Below, piece by piece: positions 14,922-24,570 of a stretch of 47,734 nt of DNA. Both the position numbers and the translations under genes were made by a program. This DNA is from Gammaproteobacteria bacterium (lineage in GTDB: Bacteria; Pseudomonadota; Gammaproteobacteria; Steroidobacterales; Steroidobacteraceae). The stretch is taken from assembly GCA_021323735.1 (NCBI GenBank), contig JAJPKM010000047.1, positions 1 to 47,734 of the forward strand, read 5' to 3'. The notes under the pieces are model-generated. The model searched no databases, was not told where the DNA came from, and was given only the letters and a program-made list of their open reading frames with translations. How positions within the stretch are numbered: position 1 is the stretch's first letter; each line of letters opens with the position of its first letter.

Positions 14922-15245
14922 TCAGTGATGCAGCGAGCGCCGCGTCGCATGCGTCGACAGAATTCCGATGGTGGAAGCCACTAGCACGCCGGTCGCCAGC
15001 GCCACCCAGGGATAGTTGCGCACATAGTCATTCACGGACGCGGCGACGTGCCGAACTTTCACATGCTCCATCGAATCTTCCTCACTCGAAGAGCGGCTCT
15101 CTTTTAGAGCATCCCGAGTTCGCGTCATCGACCGGTGCAGGCGTTCGCGTAATGCCTGGATATCCGGGCCGCGTTCATCAGCCAGCGTGGCGAGCAATTT
15201 CTCGGTTTGGTCGAACAGCTCATTCAGCTTGTGGGTTGAGTCCAT
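14922..15245 (-). CDS. DUF883 (ElaB/YqjD-like) membrane-anchored protein
   Basis: I choose the ATG at 15245 because AGGAGG lies 6 bases upstream, although the frame is open further; this gives 107 residues. The N-terminal part is an acidic helix (LNELFDQTEKLLATLADERG). The C-terminal part has VNDYVRNYPWVALATGVLVA, the conserved RxxPW motif followed by one membrane helix, and a basic tail. YqjD/ElaB proteins bind ribosomes at the inner membrane in stationary-phase E. coli; whether this one does is unknown. A second DUF883 gene lies at 21377. The 185 bases downstream of its promoter side (15246-15430) hold no gene. Confidence 0.8.
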   Translation of the reverse strand: MDSTHKLNELFDQTEKLLATLADERGPDIQALRERLHRSMTRTRDALKESRSSSEEDSMEHVKVRHVAASVNDYVRNYPWVALATGVLVASTIGILSTHATRRSLHH

Positions 15246-15430
15246 CGCTCCTCCTTCCGGCGAATCCTTCCGGCAGACTGGATGCCCGTCTCGAAGCCGC
15301 CCGCCGAAGGCCGCTGCAACACTGGCAATAAACGCGCCCCACCCACAGTGCGGGGATTCGATGCGCCGCGCCATCCCCGCAACGATCGAACGGGTGTCAG
15401 GCCTTTCTGACGGTTGGGAAGACCTCGCGT

Positions 15431-17533
15431 CTACGGTGCGGTCGGAGCGTTCTTACCGTCTTGGTTGGCGCGGTGAATGATGAAGTTGCGGATCGCCGTG
15501 GCATCATCGCGGCTCAGTGCACTCTTGAACGCAGCCATGCCGGCGTCCTTGAGCGCACCGTCCAAAACGATATTATAAAAGAAGTCCATCGCCAGGAAGT
15601 TCGAGGCGCGCAGATCCGGCACGACCCCACCGCCGACGGCATGCTCGCCGTGGCAGGCGCTGCAATACTGATCGTACAAGGGTTCGCCGTGGGCGATGGA
15701 TGTCGCATCGGCAGGTTCGGGCGGCGGATTGATGACCAACACCCGCGGTTCCAATGGCGGCAGCACCGCGGTGCCGCCCAATTTGAAGACCAATAAACGG
15801 CTGACGTTGCGCAAGTTGCCGGACATCGCCGCCGCCTTTCCGCCGCTCAGCGCATAGCTGCCACCCCAGCCGCTCAACACTGCCAGGTATTGTTCGCCAC
15901 CCACCTCGAAGGTGCTCGGCGCCGCAATGATCCCCGACTGAGCGAACATGGACCATAGCTTCTCGCCGGTGTCTGCGCGATATACATTGAAATTGCCGGC
16001 TGCATCGCCCTGAGCCACGATGTTGCCCCGTGTCGTGACCACCCCGCCATTCCAAGGACCCCGGTAAGCCACGCGCCAAGCCTCCTGCTGATGCACCGGA
16101 TCCCAGGCGAGCAAGAACCCCTGGTCCTGCGCCGGAATCGAGGCCAGCGCCACATTGAGATTCCATCCGAGCGGCGCGACCGGGAGCTTGGGCAGCGGAA
16201 TGTAGGTGATCGGCACCTGTTGTGCCGGGATGTACACCAACCCCGTGTCGGGACTGAACGCCATGGGCTGCCAGTTGTGCGCCCCCAAGGGACCCGGTTT
16301 GACGTCCACCGGTTTGCCGGTCTCACTGTAGCGCGCGTCCTTGTTCTCGATCGGGCGCCCACTTTTCACATCCACGCCGCTCGCCCAGGTCACCGGCACG
16401 ATGGGCTTGGCGGAAATCAACGCACCGGACTTTCGATCCAGCACGTAGAAGAATCCGTTTTTATTCGCCTGCATCAGCACATGCCGGATTTTGCCGCCCA
16501 CCTTCAGATCGGCGAGCACCAGCTGCTGAACGGCGTCGAAATCCCACTCCTCACCCGGCGTGGCCTGATAGTGCCAGACGTATTCGCCGGTGTCGGCATT
16601 GAGCGCAACGATGGAAGACAAGTACAGATTGTCGCCCGTGCCGGCGCTGCGGGCCGCGCGCGACCACTGCACACCATTCCCAACCCCGAAGTAAACCAAG
16701 TTCAATAAAGGGTCGAACGAGATGGCATCCCATACCGGTCCGCCCCCACCGAGCTTCCACCACTCCCCGGACCAGGTCTTGGCCGCGCGCGCCATGGCCT
16801 CGTTTTCAAACGGCTTGGAAGGATCGCCCGGTACGGTGAAGAAGCGCCACGCCAACTTGCCGGTCTCGGCATCGTAGGCAGAGATGTAACCGCGGGTGCC
16901 GTACTCCCCGCCGCTGTTGCCGATGATCACGCGCCCTTTGATGACCCGGGGTGCCTGCGTGATGGTGTAGGGTTTGGAGGTATCGACGGTCAGAGTGCTC
17001 CACACCGGGGTTCCCGTCGCCGCATCCAAGGCGATCAGCCGCCCGTCATAGGCGCCGACGAAAATCTTGTGATTCCATGCCGCCACACCGCGATTCCCGA
17101 CATCGCAGCAGGCATTGAGCCCCAGTTCGCGATGTACCTGCGGGTCATAGGCCCAGATCAGGCGGCCTGAGCGCGCGTCATAGGCTTTGACCAGGCTCCA
17201 TGCGGTGGAAATATAAATCACACCGTCGACGATGAGGGGCGTCGCCTCCTGGGCGCGATTGGTGTCAAGGTCTGCAAACCAGGCTAATCCCAAGCTGCCG
17301 GCGTTCTTGTCATTGATGCGCGCCAAGGGGCTGTAGCGCTGCTCGCTGTAGGTACGACCATAGGAAAGCCAGTTGCCGGGCTCCGCATCCGCGTTGGCAA
17401 TTCGCGCGCCGTCGACGGGTTTTCCATTCGGTTCGGCGGCATGTGCCGAACCGCCCGCCAAACCGCTCACCAGCATCCCCACGCACAGGGTTATGCGCGC
17501 ACCATCCAGTGCGTTTCTGCGGCGCGTCGTCAT
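15431..17533 (-). CDS. PQQ-dependent quinohemoprotein alcohol dehydrogenase
   Basis: The ATG at 17533, preceded by GGGGAGAG, gives 700 residues. A signal peptide ends near GGSAHA. The eight-bladed PQQ propeller follows, with the adjacent-cysteine disulfide in NACCDVGNRGVAAW, GGEYGTRGYISAYD (the Glu being a calcium/PQQ ligand), and EEWDFDAVQQLVLAD (catalytic Asp). The C-terminal 100 residues are a cytochrome c domain with YCSACHGEHAVGG (CxxCH). The enzyme oxidises alcohols in the periplasm and passes electrons to heme c and then the respiratory chain. The gene lies 47 bases downstream of the SYLF gene and may be co-transcribed. No PQQ synthesis genes are in the window. Confidence 0.9.
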   Translation of the reverse strand: MTTRRRNALDGARITLCVGMLVSGLAGGSAHAAEPNGKPVDGARIANADAEPGNWLSYGRTYSEQRYSPLARINDKNAGSLGLAWFADLDTNRAQEATPLIVDGVIYISTAWSLVKAYDARSGRLIWAYDPQVHRELGLNACCDVGNRGVAAWNHKIFVGAYDGRLIALDAATGTPVWSTLTVDTSKPYTITQAPRVIKGRVIIGNSGGEYGTRGYISAYDAETGKLAWRFFTVPGDPSKPFENEAMARAAKTWSGEWWKLGGGGPVWDAISFDPLLNLVYFGVGNGVQWSRAARSAGTGDNLYLSSIVALNADTGEYVWHYQATPGEEWDFDAVQQLVLADLKVGGKIRHVLMQANKNGFFYVLDRKSGALISAKPIVPVTWASGVDVKSGRPIENKDARYSETGKPVDVKPGPLGAHNWQPMAFSPDTGLVYIPAQQVPITYIPLPKLPVAPLGWNLNVALASIPAQDQGFLLAWDPVHQQEAWRVAYRGPWNGGVVTTRGNIVAQGDAAGNFNVYRADTGEKLWSMFAQSGIIAAPSTFEVGGEQYLAVLSGWGGSYALSGGKAAAMSGNLRNVSRLLVFKLGGTAVLPPLEPRVLVINPPPEPADATSIAHGEPLYDQYCSACHGEHAVGGGVVPDLRASNFLAMDFFYNIVLDGALKDAGMAAFKSALSRDDATAIRNFIIHRANQDGKNAPTAP

Positions 17534-17580
17534 CGTTTCTCTCCCCAACTTGAGCGCAATTTTTGGAATCGGTCCTTGGT

Positions 17581-18150
17581 TCAGCGCGCTTTATAGGTAA
17601 ATTTCTGTCCGGCCAGGGCAGCGGCATACATCAAGCCGCCCTTGGCGATGGTGAATACCGCCATGCCGTCATTGTAAACGCCGTCGGTGGTGGCGTCGCG
17701 CTGACCGGTGCTGGCGCCTGAGGTGACACCATTGGTGCCGACACTGGCGTTGGCGGCTGCGGTGATGGCGATGGCTTTCGCTCCGGCCGAAAACTCAAAA
17801 CCGCCGGACTCGAATTGATCCAACGCGCGCTTGTCTTGGAAGAAAATGATCTGGCTGTAGGCTTGGCCGCCGGCCTGGAAGCCGACGCTCAGCTGTTTCA
17901 TGGTGGTATCGCCCACCACCTGGTCGTGCAAGTAGACCTGTCCCTTGCCGAAGGCCCCGCCGACGATCAATCCACCCTCGCCGATGCTGGGAAACACGGC
18001 ATAGGCATAGCTGTTTTGAAAAAAGGCGGCGCTCTCCCCGGCATTCTTGAACAGCGCGATGGTGGCGGGATACTTGTCGGCGTCCGCCGCGCCGGCGGCG
18101 GCGGCGAAGAGCGCCAATACGAAACTCAGGACAAGGGCAGTACGATTCAT
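17581..18150 (-). CDS. SYLF-domain (Ysc84-like) lipid-binding protein
   Basis: This 189-residue protein starts with a signal peptide (TALVLSFVLALFAAAAGA). The SYLF core follows: ATIALFKNAGESAAFFQNSY, YAVFPSIGEGGLIVGGAFGKG, GFQAGGQAYSQIIFF and DGMAVFTIAKGGLMYAAAL. SYLF domains bind phosphoinositides in eukaryotes; the bacterial periplasmic members are uncharacterised. It precedes the PQQ dehydrogenase on the same strand and diverges from the amidase gene across a 74-base gap that must hold both promoters. Confidence 0.85.
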   Translation of the reverse strand: MNRTALVLSFVLALFAAAAGAADADKYPATIALFKNAGESAAFFQNSYAYAVFPSIGEGGLIVGGAFGKGQVYLHDQVVGDTTMKQLSVGFQAGGQAYSQIIFFQDKRALDQFESGGFEFSAGAKAIAITAAANASVGTNGVTSGASTGQRDATTDGVYNDGMAVFTIAKGGLMYAAALAGQKFTYKAR

Positions 18151-18224
18151 GGAATGACTCCTCGTGATGGCATGATAGCATCTGGCTTTCGCAATAAAAC
18201 TAACGTAAAGCGGGAAATCATTCG

Positions 18225-19829
18225 ATGGATAGACGCGAATTCTTGGCCGCGGCCGCGGTGGCCGCCACCGCCGGCGCCGAATCGATCACACCCAGTACGG
18301 CAAGCCCTTCTGAACACCCGGGTACCGAACCGCTGGAAGAGCTGTCGCTCGCGGATATCGCAGCCGCCTTTGCCGATGGCCGATGGACTTCGCAGCGCCT
18401 CACGCAAGCCTATCTCAACCGAATCGAACGGCTGGATCGGCGCGGCCCCAACTTAAGAGCGGTGATCGAAACCAATCCCCGCGCGCTTGAAATCGCCGCC
18501 GCCCTCGATGCCGAGCGCCAGGCGCACGGCTCCCGCGGGCCGCTGCACGGGGTCCCGGTTCTCATCAAGGACAATGTCGAGACATCCGATCACATGATGT
18601 CGACTGCCGGTTCATTGGCCTTGCAAGGCTGGTACGCTCCGGAGGATGCGCCTCTGGTCGCGCGCCTAAGGGCCGCGGGCGCGGTGATCTTGGGCAAGAC
18701 CAATTTGAGCGAATGGGCCAATTTCCGTTCGACCCACAGCATCAGCGGCTGGAGCGGCCGCGGCGGCCAATGCCGCAACCCCTATGCCCTCGACCGCACC
18801 TCTTCCGGCTCGAGTTCCGGCTCCGCCGTCGCCGTCTCTGCGAATCTATGCGCCATCGCGGTGGGCACCGAAACCGATGGGTCCATCGTCAGCCCGGCAT
18901 CGATCAACGGCATCGTGGGCTTGAAGCCCACCGTCGGCCTGGTCAGCCGCCGCGGCATCGCACCGATCTCTCACAGCCAGGATACGGCAGGTCCTTTGAC
19001 CCGCAGCGTTCGGGATGCCGCCGTCATGCTGGGCATCATGGCGGGCCTGGATGCCGCCGACGCGGCCAGTGCGGCGGTCGGCGAGCGGTTCGAGACGGAC
19101 TACACCCGGTACCTCGACCCGCACGGTCTGCAGGGAGCGCGCCTAGGTATCGCACGCAAGTTCTTCGCCGACAATGCACCCGTGAACCGCTTCCTGGACG
19201 GCTGCATCGAAACCCTCAAGAGTGCCGGCGCGGTGATCGTCGATCCCGCGGACCTGCCGCTGCACGGTTCGACCGGCGGACCCGAACAGGAGGTGCTGCT
19301 GTACGAATTCAAAGCAGACTTGAACGCTTACCTACGACGCCTGCCGCCCACATTTCCGGTACGCTCCCTCGCCGCGCTGATCCGGTTCAATGAGGCGCAC
19401 CGGGATACGGAAATGCCGCTGTTCGACCAGGAGCTGTTGCATCAAGCCGAGGCCAAGGGCCCTCTCACGGACAAGGCCTACCTGGACGCTCGCGCGGCCT
19501 GCCTCAAGGCCACGCGCAGTCAAGGCATCGACGCGGTATTGGCCGAACACAATCTGGACGCCATGGTCACGCTGACCTCAGGTCCCGCCTGGCTCATCGA
19601 TCCTATCAACGGCGATTCCGACAGCGGGGGATGCTCCTCGCCCGCCGCGATCGCCGGCTACCCGCACATCACCGTTCCCGCCGGACTCTTTCATGGGCTG
19701 CCGATCGGGCTGTCGTTTTTCGGCGCGGCCTTCAGCGAGCCCAAACTCATCAAGCTCGGCTCAGGATTCGAGGCCACAGCGCATGCCCGGATACCGCCGC
19801 GCTTTGCGGCCGGTGTCCAGCGTTCTTAG
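18225..19829 (+). CDS. Amidase-signature hydrolase, exported by the Tat pathway
   Basis: The 534-residue protein begins with MDRREFLAAAAVAATAGA, a twin-arginine signal. The amidase signature follows with its Ser-cisSer-Lys triad: Lys in PVLIKDNVET (about 113-122), cis-Ser in TSSGSSSGSAVAVS (about 191-204), and the nucleophilic Ser in GTETDGSIVSPAS (about 213-225). Such enzymes hydrolyse amides or peptide-like bonds; the exported members are often annotated as amidases of unknown substrate. Its end overlaps the convergent MDR oxidoreductase gene by 4 bases. Confidence 0.9.
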   Translation: MDRREFLAAAAVAATAGAESITPSTASPSEHPGTEPLEELSLADIAAAFADGRWTSQRLTQAYLNRIERLDRRGPNLRAVIETNPRALEIAAALDAERQAHGSRGPLHGVPVLIKDNVETSDHMMSTAGSLALQGWYAPEDAPLVARLRAAGAVILGKTNLSEWANFRSTHSISGWSGRGGQCRNPYALDRTSSGSSSGSAVAVSANLCAIAVGTETDGSIVSPASINGIVGLKPTVGLVSRRGIAPISHSQDTAGPLTRSVRDAAVMLGIMAGLDAADAASAAVGERFETDYTRYLDPHGLQGARLGIARKFFADNAPVNRFLDGCIETLKSAGAVIVDPADLPLHGSTGGPEQEVLLYEFKADLNAYLRRLPPTFPVRSLAALIRFNEAHRDTEMPLFDQELLHQAEAKGPLTDKAYLDARAACLKATRSQGIDAVLAEHNLDAMVTLTSGPAWLIDPINGDSDSGGCSSPAAIAGYPHITVPAGLFHGLPIGLSFFGAAFSEPKLIKLGSGFEATAHARIPPRFAAGVQRS

Positions 19830-20983
19830 GCTGCAAGACCCTTGTTGGGGTTGATGAGATATTTCTGCCCGGTGGCACGCTTGGCATAGCCGGCGATGAT
19901 GTCGGGCCGCAGCGCTTCCGCGAGGGAGATTTCCTGCGAGTAGTGGCTGGCAAATGTCGTTTTGAGCTCGCGGACCACCCGGTCCTTCAGCTCCTGAAAG
20001 GCCAGCGGCCCGATCTTTTCGATGTAGGGTGTCAACAGCCAGCCGCCGACACCCCAGGCCATTCCGTAGTTGCGATTGAGTACCGCGGGACTCATATCCA
20101 GGGCGCCGTACAGGTACACCTGCTTGTGAGTGATCGACCCGTAGCGGCTGTAGACCGTGATGCTTCGATTCAGGGCAGCTTCCATGCAGCCCAAGATCTG
20201 CCCCGCCAGCGGACCACCGCCAATGGCATCGAAGGCCAAGGTCGCGCCCGTCGCCACCAAGGCATCGGTCAGGTCCTTGAGAAACGTGGCCGAATCGGTG
20301 CGGCACACGTGCACGGCTCCCGCCACTCTCAAAATATCCTCTTGCTCCTGCTTGCGGACGATATTCACCAGACCGATCCGGTCGGCGATACAGAGCCGGT
20401 TGAGCATCTGCCCCAGGTTGGATGCCGCGGCCGTATGCACCAGCGCCTTATGGCCTTCCCGGCGCATGGTGCTGATCATTGCCAGCGCGGTCAGGGGATT
20501 GACGAAGGCAGAGGCCCCGTCGGCCGCGCTCGTTCCGTCGGCCAGGACCAGGCATTGATTGACCTTCACGCAGCGATACTGGGAATACATGGCGCCGCCC
20601 AGCACCGCAACAGTCTTGCCGACCAGCGCCTGGGCGGCCTGGGAGGAACCGGCCTCCACCACCAAACCGGCTCCTTCATTGCCGACGGGCATGGGAATGT
20701 CGACGCGCGCCGCCATGGCCTGCAAGGCGTTGGCTGTAATGGGCGTGGTGACCACGGGTAATTGCGCGGTGCCGGACAGCTTCGCCTGGCTCCAATCGGC
20801 ATTCGCCAGCAGCAACGCCAGGTCCGACGGATTGATGGGCGCCGCATCGATTCTGACGATGATCTCATCGGCTTCGGGCTTCGGGATCGAGGTAGTGGCC
20901 AGCGACAGCTCCATCTCGCTGTTTTTCTTGACCAGCGAACGTAACTGCAGGAAGGAGAGGTGGTTTTTTGCGTCCATGCCCAT
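19826..20983 (-). CDS. Zinc-independent MDR oxidoreductase (quinone/enoyl reductase-like)
   Basis: The 385-residue protein shows the medium-chain dehydrogenase pattern: an N-terminal GroES-like part (EIIVRIDAAPINPSDLALLL, VGNEGAGLVVEAG) and a Rossmann part (VHTAAASNLGQMLNRLC, then ATLAFDAIGGGPLAGQIL). The cysteine ligands of catalytic or structural zinc are absent, placing it with quinone oxidoreductase/crotonyl-CoA-type members using NAD(P)H. The start could be the ATG at 20983 or the next in-frame ATG at 20977; neither has a strong ribosome-binding site. The substrate is unknown. Confidence 0.85.
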   Translation of the reverse strand: MGMDAKNHLSFLQLRSLVKKNSEMELSLATTSIPKPEADEIIVRIDAAPINPSDLALLLANADWSQAKLSGTAQLPVVTTPITANALQAMAARVDIPMPVGNEGAGLVVEAGSSQAAQALVGKTVAVLGGAMYSQYRCVKVNQCLVLADGTSAADGASAFVNPLTALAMISTMRREGHKALVHTAAASNLGQMLNRLCIADRIGLVNIVRKQEQEDILRVAGAVHVCRTDSATFLKDLTDALVATGATLAFDAIGGGPLAGQILGCMEAALNRSITVYSRYGSITHKQVYLYGALDMSPAVLNRNYGMAWGVGGWLLTPYIEKIGPLAFQELKDRVVRELKTTFASHYSQEISLAEALRPDIIAGYAKRATGQKYLINPNKGLAA

Positions 20984-21150
20984 AGCATACGGCGGGAACG
21001 GCTCCCGCGGTAGGCCACGGCTTCCGCCCCGCGATTCAGGCCGTGGGCCATGTCCTACGCCGAAGGAGGCGCCTTACCGACTGATTTTGAGCACCCGGTT
21101 CTCGATACTTCTGCCACCTGCTGGCCCCTGCTCTGCATTCGAGGTGCGAA

Positions 21151-21315
21151 ATGCTTCACTACGCCGTGGTTTTCTTTGTCATCGCGCTCATCGCCGCGTT
21201 CTTTGGTTTCGGTGGAATCGCAGCCGGGGCCGCCGGTATCGCCAAGATTCTTTTCATTGTGTTCTTGATCGGTGCCGTGGTCACTTTCCTGATGAGCTTG
21301 GGACGTCGGGTATAG
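21151..21315 (+). CDS. DUF1328 (YtjA-like) small membrane protein
   Basis: A 54-residue [23 protein letters not shown]..., with the DUF1328 arrangement: a hydrophobic helix, the conserved [15 protein letters not shown] turn, a second helix ([16 protein letters not shown]) and a basic end (GRRV). GAGG lies just upstream of the ATG. These peptides are inner-membrane proteins of unknown function, often next to DUF883/CsbD stress genes, as here (DUF883 follows at 21377). Confidence 0.85.
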   Translation: MLHYAVVFFVIALIAAFFGFGGIAAGAAGIAKILFIVFLIGAVVTFLMSLGRRV

Positions 21316-21318
21316 GCC

Positions 21319-21346
21319 CGGCCGGGCAACCTCGGCCGGGCAACCT
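21319..21346. repeat. 14-bp tandem duplication
   Basis: CGGCCGGGCAACCT occurs twice in direct succession (21319-21332, 21333-21346) between the DUF1328 and DUF883 genes. Probably a simple slippage duplication. Confidence 0.7.
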
Positions 21347-21376
21347 CAGGAGAGTATGGGATTTTAGGAGCACGAG

Positions 21377-21715
21377 ATGCATTCAATATCAGATACGGCC
21401 ACAGACACCGCACGCAGTGTCCACGACGTCGCCAATGGCCAGGTGAAGAGTTTTCTCGACAATGTCGAGGATTTGACCAGGGCCTTGAAGAACGTCGACA
21501 CGCCCGATATCGCAAAAGTCAGAGCGAAAGTGCGAATCGCCTTGGCCGCGGCCCAAAGTGCGATGGCCGATACTGCAACACAGCTCCGAGGTCAGGCCCA
21601 GCAGGCAGGCAGGAGAACCGACACTTTTGTGCGCGACAATCCCTGGCAAGTGATTGGCATCGCGGCGATCGTGGGGCTGGCCGTCGGCATTTTTGCCTCA
21701 CGCCGATATGACTAG
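21377..21715 (+). CDS. DUF883 (ElaB/YqjD-like) membrane-anchored protein
   Basis: AGGAG lies 8 bases before the ATG. The 112-residue protein has an amphipathic N-terminal helix region (VKSFLDNVEDLTRALKNVD), an Ala-rich middle (KVRIALAAAQSAMADTATQ) and the typical end TFVRDNPWQVIGIAAIVGLA followed by FASRRYD: an RDNPW motif, one membrane helix and a basic tail. It resembles the 14922-15245 protein in build but not closely in sequence. It likely forms an envelope-stress unit with the DUF1328 gene 61 bases upstream. Confidence 0.85.
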   Translation: MHSISDTATDTARSVHDVANGQVKSFLDNVEDLTRALKNVDTPDIAKVRAKVRIALAAAQSAMADTATQLRGQAQQAGRRTDTFVRDNPWQVIGIAAIVGLAVGIFASRRYD

Positions 21716-21745
21716 CCGGTATGACTAGAGGCGCCTCGTGGCGCT

Positions 21746-21779
21746 GGAATGGCGGCGCCTTCAAGCGCGCCGCCATTCC
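21746..21779. terminator. Hairpin between convergent DUF883 and cysS genes
   Basis: GGAATGGCGGCGC (21746-21758) pairs perfectly with GCGCCGCCATTCC (21767-21779) around an 8-base loop. No T-run follows on either strand. The hairpin covers the last codons of cysS. It could act as a bidirectional transcription stop or protect 3' ends. Confidence 0.4.
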
Positions 21780-23149
21780 GTGCGGCCCCCCGCCTTGTCC
21801 TCGAGAACGATACCCTCCGCCGCCAGCAGATTTCGGATTCGATCCGACTCCGCGAAATCCTTCGCGTTTCGCGCGGCCCGGCGCGAGGACAGCAACTCCT
21901 CCACCTGCTCATCGGACAAACCCTTGTTCACGGCGCTGCGCTTCAGGTAAGTATCCGGGTCTTGCTGCAGCACCCCGAGCGTTGCGGCGAGGGACTTAAG
22001 CGTGGCTGCCGCCACGGCCGTCTTGGCGGTATCGCCCGCCGCCTTCGCGAGATTCAAGCTGCGCGCCACGCCCTGGATGACGGCCAGTGCCTCCGGCGTA
22101 TTGAAGTCATCGTTCATGGCATCGCGGAAACGCTCCACTTCAGCGGCGTCGGCCGATCCTGAGGGCCCGGCGTCTTTCAGCGCTCGGTACAAACCCAGCA
22201 ATGTCTCGTCCGCCTGAGCCAGCTGCGCGGCCGAATAGTTGATCGGACCGCGGTAGTGGCTGCTCAACAGGAAAAAGCGCAATACCTCAGGGTCACGCAA
22301 GGTTTTGAGCACATCGCGCACGGTGAAGAAATTGCCCAGCGATTTCGACATTTTCTCATCGTTGACGCGGACGAAACCATTGTGCATCCACACGCGCACG
22401 AAGGGCGTGCCGCACGCCGCGCAGGACTGCGCGATCTCATTCTCGTGGTGGGGAAATTTCAGGTCCTCTCCCCCGCCATGCAGATCGAAATAGCCGCCCA
22501 ACAGGCTCGTCGACATCGCCGAACATTCTATGTGCCAGCCCGGCCGGCCGGCGCCCCAGGGCGAAGCCCATGAGGGTTCTCCCGGCTTGGCGTGTTTCCA
22601 AAGGACAAAATCCAGCGGATCGAGCTTGGCCTCGTCGATCCGGATGCGCGAACCGGCGCGCAGGTCATCGATCTTCTTGCCCGACAGCCGACCATAGTCC
22701 GCGAACTTTCGCACCGAATACATCACATCGCCGCTGGCGGCTGCGTAGGCGTAACCCTTGTCGATCAGGGTCTGGATCATGTCGATGATCGGCCCGATGT
22801 ACTGCGTGGCCCGCGGTTCCAGATCCGGCTCTTGAAGCCCCAAGGTCTTGCAGTCCTCGTGCATGGCAACGGTGAAGCGCTGCGCCAGATCCGCCCAATT
22901 CTCGCCGTTCGCGGCCGCACGCTCGATGATCTTGTCGTCGATGTCCGTGACGTTGCGCACGTAGGTCACCTTGTAGCCTAGCGAGCGCAAATAGCGCTGG
23001 ACCAGATCGAACGCCACCAACATCCGGGCATGCCCGACGTGGATGTAGTCATAGTTGGTCATGCCGCAGACGTACATGCGGACTTCATTCGGGAAAAGAG
23101 GCTTGAACTCCTCTTTTTCGCCGGTCAGCGAGTTATGGATTTTGAGCAT
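21761..23149 (-). CDS. cysS: Cysteinyl-tRNA synthetase
   Basis: This 462-residue class I synthetase attaches cysteine to tRNA-Cys. Visible motifs are [20 protein letters not shown] (first zinc-ligand Cys, and HVGH in place of HIGH), [13 protein letters not shown] and [19 protein letters not shown] (zinc site and cysteine recognition), and the KMSKS loop in [12 protein letters not shown]. The C-terminal part contains the DALR helical bundle. The start overlaps the gltX stop by 17 bases, so the two synthetases are coupled. Confidence 0.97.
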   Translation of the reverse strand: MLKIHNSLTGEKEEFKPLFPNEVRMYVCGMTNYDYIHVGHARMLVAFDLVQRYLRSLGYKVTYVRNVTDIDDKIIERAAANGENWADLAQRFTVAMHEDCKTLGLQEPDLEPRATQYIGPIIDMIQTLIDKGYAYAAASGDVMYSVRKFADYGRLSGKKIDDLRAGSRIRIDEAKLDPLDFVLWKHAKPGEPSWASPWGAGRPGWHIECSAMSTSLLGGYFDLHGGGEDLKFPHHENEIAQSCAACGTPFVRVWMHNGFVRVNDEKMSKSLGNFFTVRDVLKTLRDPEVLRFFLLSSHYRGPINYSAAQLAQADETLLGLYRALKDAGPSGSADAAEVERFRDAMNDDFNTPEALAVIQGVARSLNLAKAAGDTAKTAVAAATLKSLAATLGVLQQDPDTYLKRSAVNKGLSDEQVEELLSSRRAARNAKDFAESDRIRNLLAAEGIVLEDKAGGRTEWRRA

Positions 23150-24533
23150 GCGATAGCAACCGATGCGTAACGATTTGCGGTGGAATCAACTTGAGAAGCG
23201 GCGCGAGTTCCGGACCATGTAGCTGCCCCGTCAATGCCACCCGGAGCGGCATGAACAGCTCCGCACCCTTGCGCCCGGTGCGTTCCTTGAGCAGTTTGGT
23301 CAGCACTTTCAGGTCGGCGTCCGACTCTTCGTAGGCAAGCGCGGCCGCCGCGAAAAAATCAGCGCCGGCAGCCGCGACGATGCGCCGCTCCTCCGCATCC
23401 AACGGCTGAAGTTCGCCGCGCACCACCGCGCGCCAGGGAATCGCATCCTGCGGCAACACCACGTTGTGGCGTACCAGTTCGATGAATTCCTGCGGGTCGT
23501 CGGCGGCCAGCCAGGCATGGATATCCCCCGACGACATGCGCGCCAGGGACTCCTTCTGCCAATGCATCAGCTGCGATTCCTCGAAGTGCGCCGGCGCTCG
23601 CCCAAGATGCTCCGGCCGGAAATGAACCGCCATGTCGGCCGCGGTCAGCCAGCCGTCGGTATCGCCGGCGTGCCCTAAGCGAAATAAATGGTTCAGGACC
23701 GCGATACTCAAGAACCCCCGCTCGCGAAACTCATCGGCGCTGGCGCTGCCGTGCCGTTTGGACAGGGGTGCGCCATCCTGGCCCACCAGAAGCCCGACAT
23801 GTCCGTAGGCAGGCGCTCTCATGCCCAGCGCGTCCAAGAGCATGATTTGGCGCGGTGTGTTGGTCAAATGATCATCGCCGCGCAAGACCTGCGTCACGCC
23901 CATGGCGGAATCGTCGACCGCGTTGCAGAAGAAGAACGCCGGCGTGCCGTCTTCTCGGCGAATGATGAAGTCGCCGATATCGTTGGACGCGAATCGCTGC
24001 GGTCCGTGAACAGCATCGATGAACTCGACGGTCAAGTCGGCGGGCACGGCAAACCGTAGCGTCGCTTTCAGCCCGCGCCCTTCCCGCTCGGCACGCTGCG
24101 CCCCCGTCAGCCCACGGCAGGTGCCTGCATAGCGCGGCGGCCGGCCGGCGATCCGTTGCAGTTTTCGCGACAGCTCCAGCTCCTCGGCCGTGCAGTAGCA
24201 GGGGTAGGCCAGTTCGCGCGTCGCCAGCTGCGCGAACAGCGTCCGATAGAATTCGCCCCGCTCGGCCTGCGAGTAGGGACCCGCGGGTCCACCGACATCC
24301 GGCCCCTCGTCCCAATCCAGACCCAGCCACCGCATGTCGGCCATCAACTGGTCGCGAAAACGCAGGTGGCTGCGCTCCGAATCCGTGTCCTCGATCCGCA
24401 AAATGAACTTCCCGCCGGTCTTGCGGGCCCAAAGATGGCTGAAAAGCGCGGTGCGCGCGTTGCCAAGGTGCAGCGAGCCGGTGGGGCTCGGGGCGAACCG
24501 CGTGATCACCGGGGTTTCATGGTTTGAGGACAT
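23133..24533 (-). CDS. gltX: Glutamyl-tRNA synthetase
   Basis: The 466-residue class I synthetase shows [20 protein letters not shown] (HIGH-equivalent HLGN), [13 protein letters not shown], the [10 protein letters not shown] zinc-type segment, and LSKRHGS as KMSKS-equivalent. Full length with an anticodon-binding C-terminal part rules out the shorter GluQ. Two gltX forms (discriminating and non-discriminating) exist; which one this is cannot be judged here. It diverges from the peptidyl-prolyl isomerase gene with only 37 bases between starts. Confidence 0.95.
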   Translation of the reverse strand: MSSNHETPVITRFAPSPTGSLHLGNARTALFSHLWARKTGGKFILRIEDTDSERSHLRFRDQLMADMRWLGLDWDEGPDVGGPAGPYSQAERGEFYRTLFAQLATRELAYPCYCTAEELELSRKLQRIAGRPPRYAGTCRGLTGAQRAEREGRGLKATLRFAVPADLTVEFIDAVHGPQRFASNDIGDFIIRREDGTPAFFFCNAVDDSAMGVTQVLRGDDHLTNTPRQIMLLDALGMRAPAYGHVGLLVGQDGAPLSKRHGSASADEFRERGFLSIAVLNHLFRLGHAGDTDGWLTAADMAVHFRPEHLGRAPAHFEESQLMHWQKESLARMSSGDIHAWLAADDPQEFIELVRHNVVLPQDAIPWRAVVRGELQPLDAEERRIVAAAGADFFAAAALAYEESDADLKVLTKLLKERTGRKGAELFMPLRVALTGQLHGPELAPLLKLIPPQIVTHRLLSHAQNP

Positions 24534-24570
24534 ATCTCAAGATTGTACCTATTCGAGTAGAATCCCAGGT

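Noticed and set aside
13757-15331. Plus-strand open frame of about 520 codons
   Set aside because: It is antisense to the CoA transferase and DUF883 genes and contains no domain pattern.
19631-20761. Plus-strand open frame of about 370 codons overlapping the amidase end
   Set aside because: It is antisense to the MDR oxidoreductase and out of frame with the amidase; no motif.
24334-24570. N-terminal extension of the peptidyl-prolyl isomerase
   Set aside because: It would run antisense through gltX; the ATG at 24571 directly precedes a good signal peptide.
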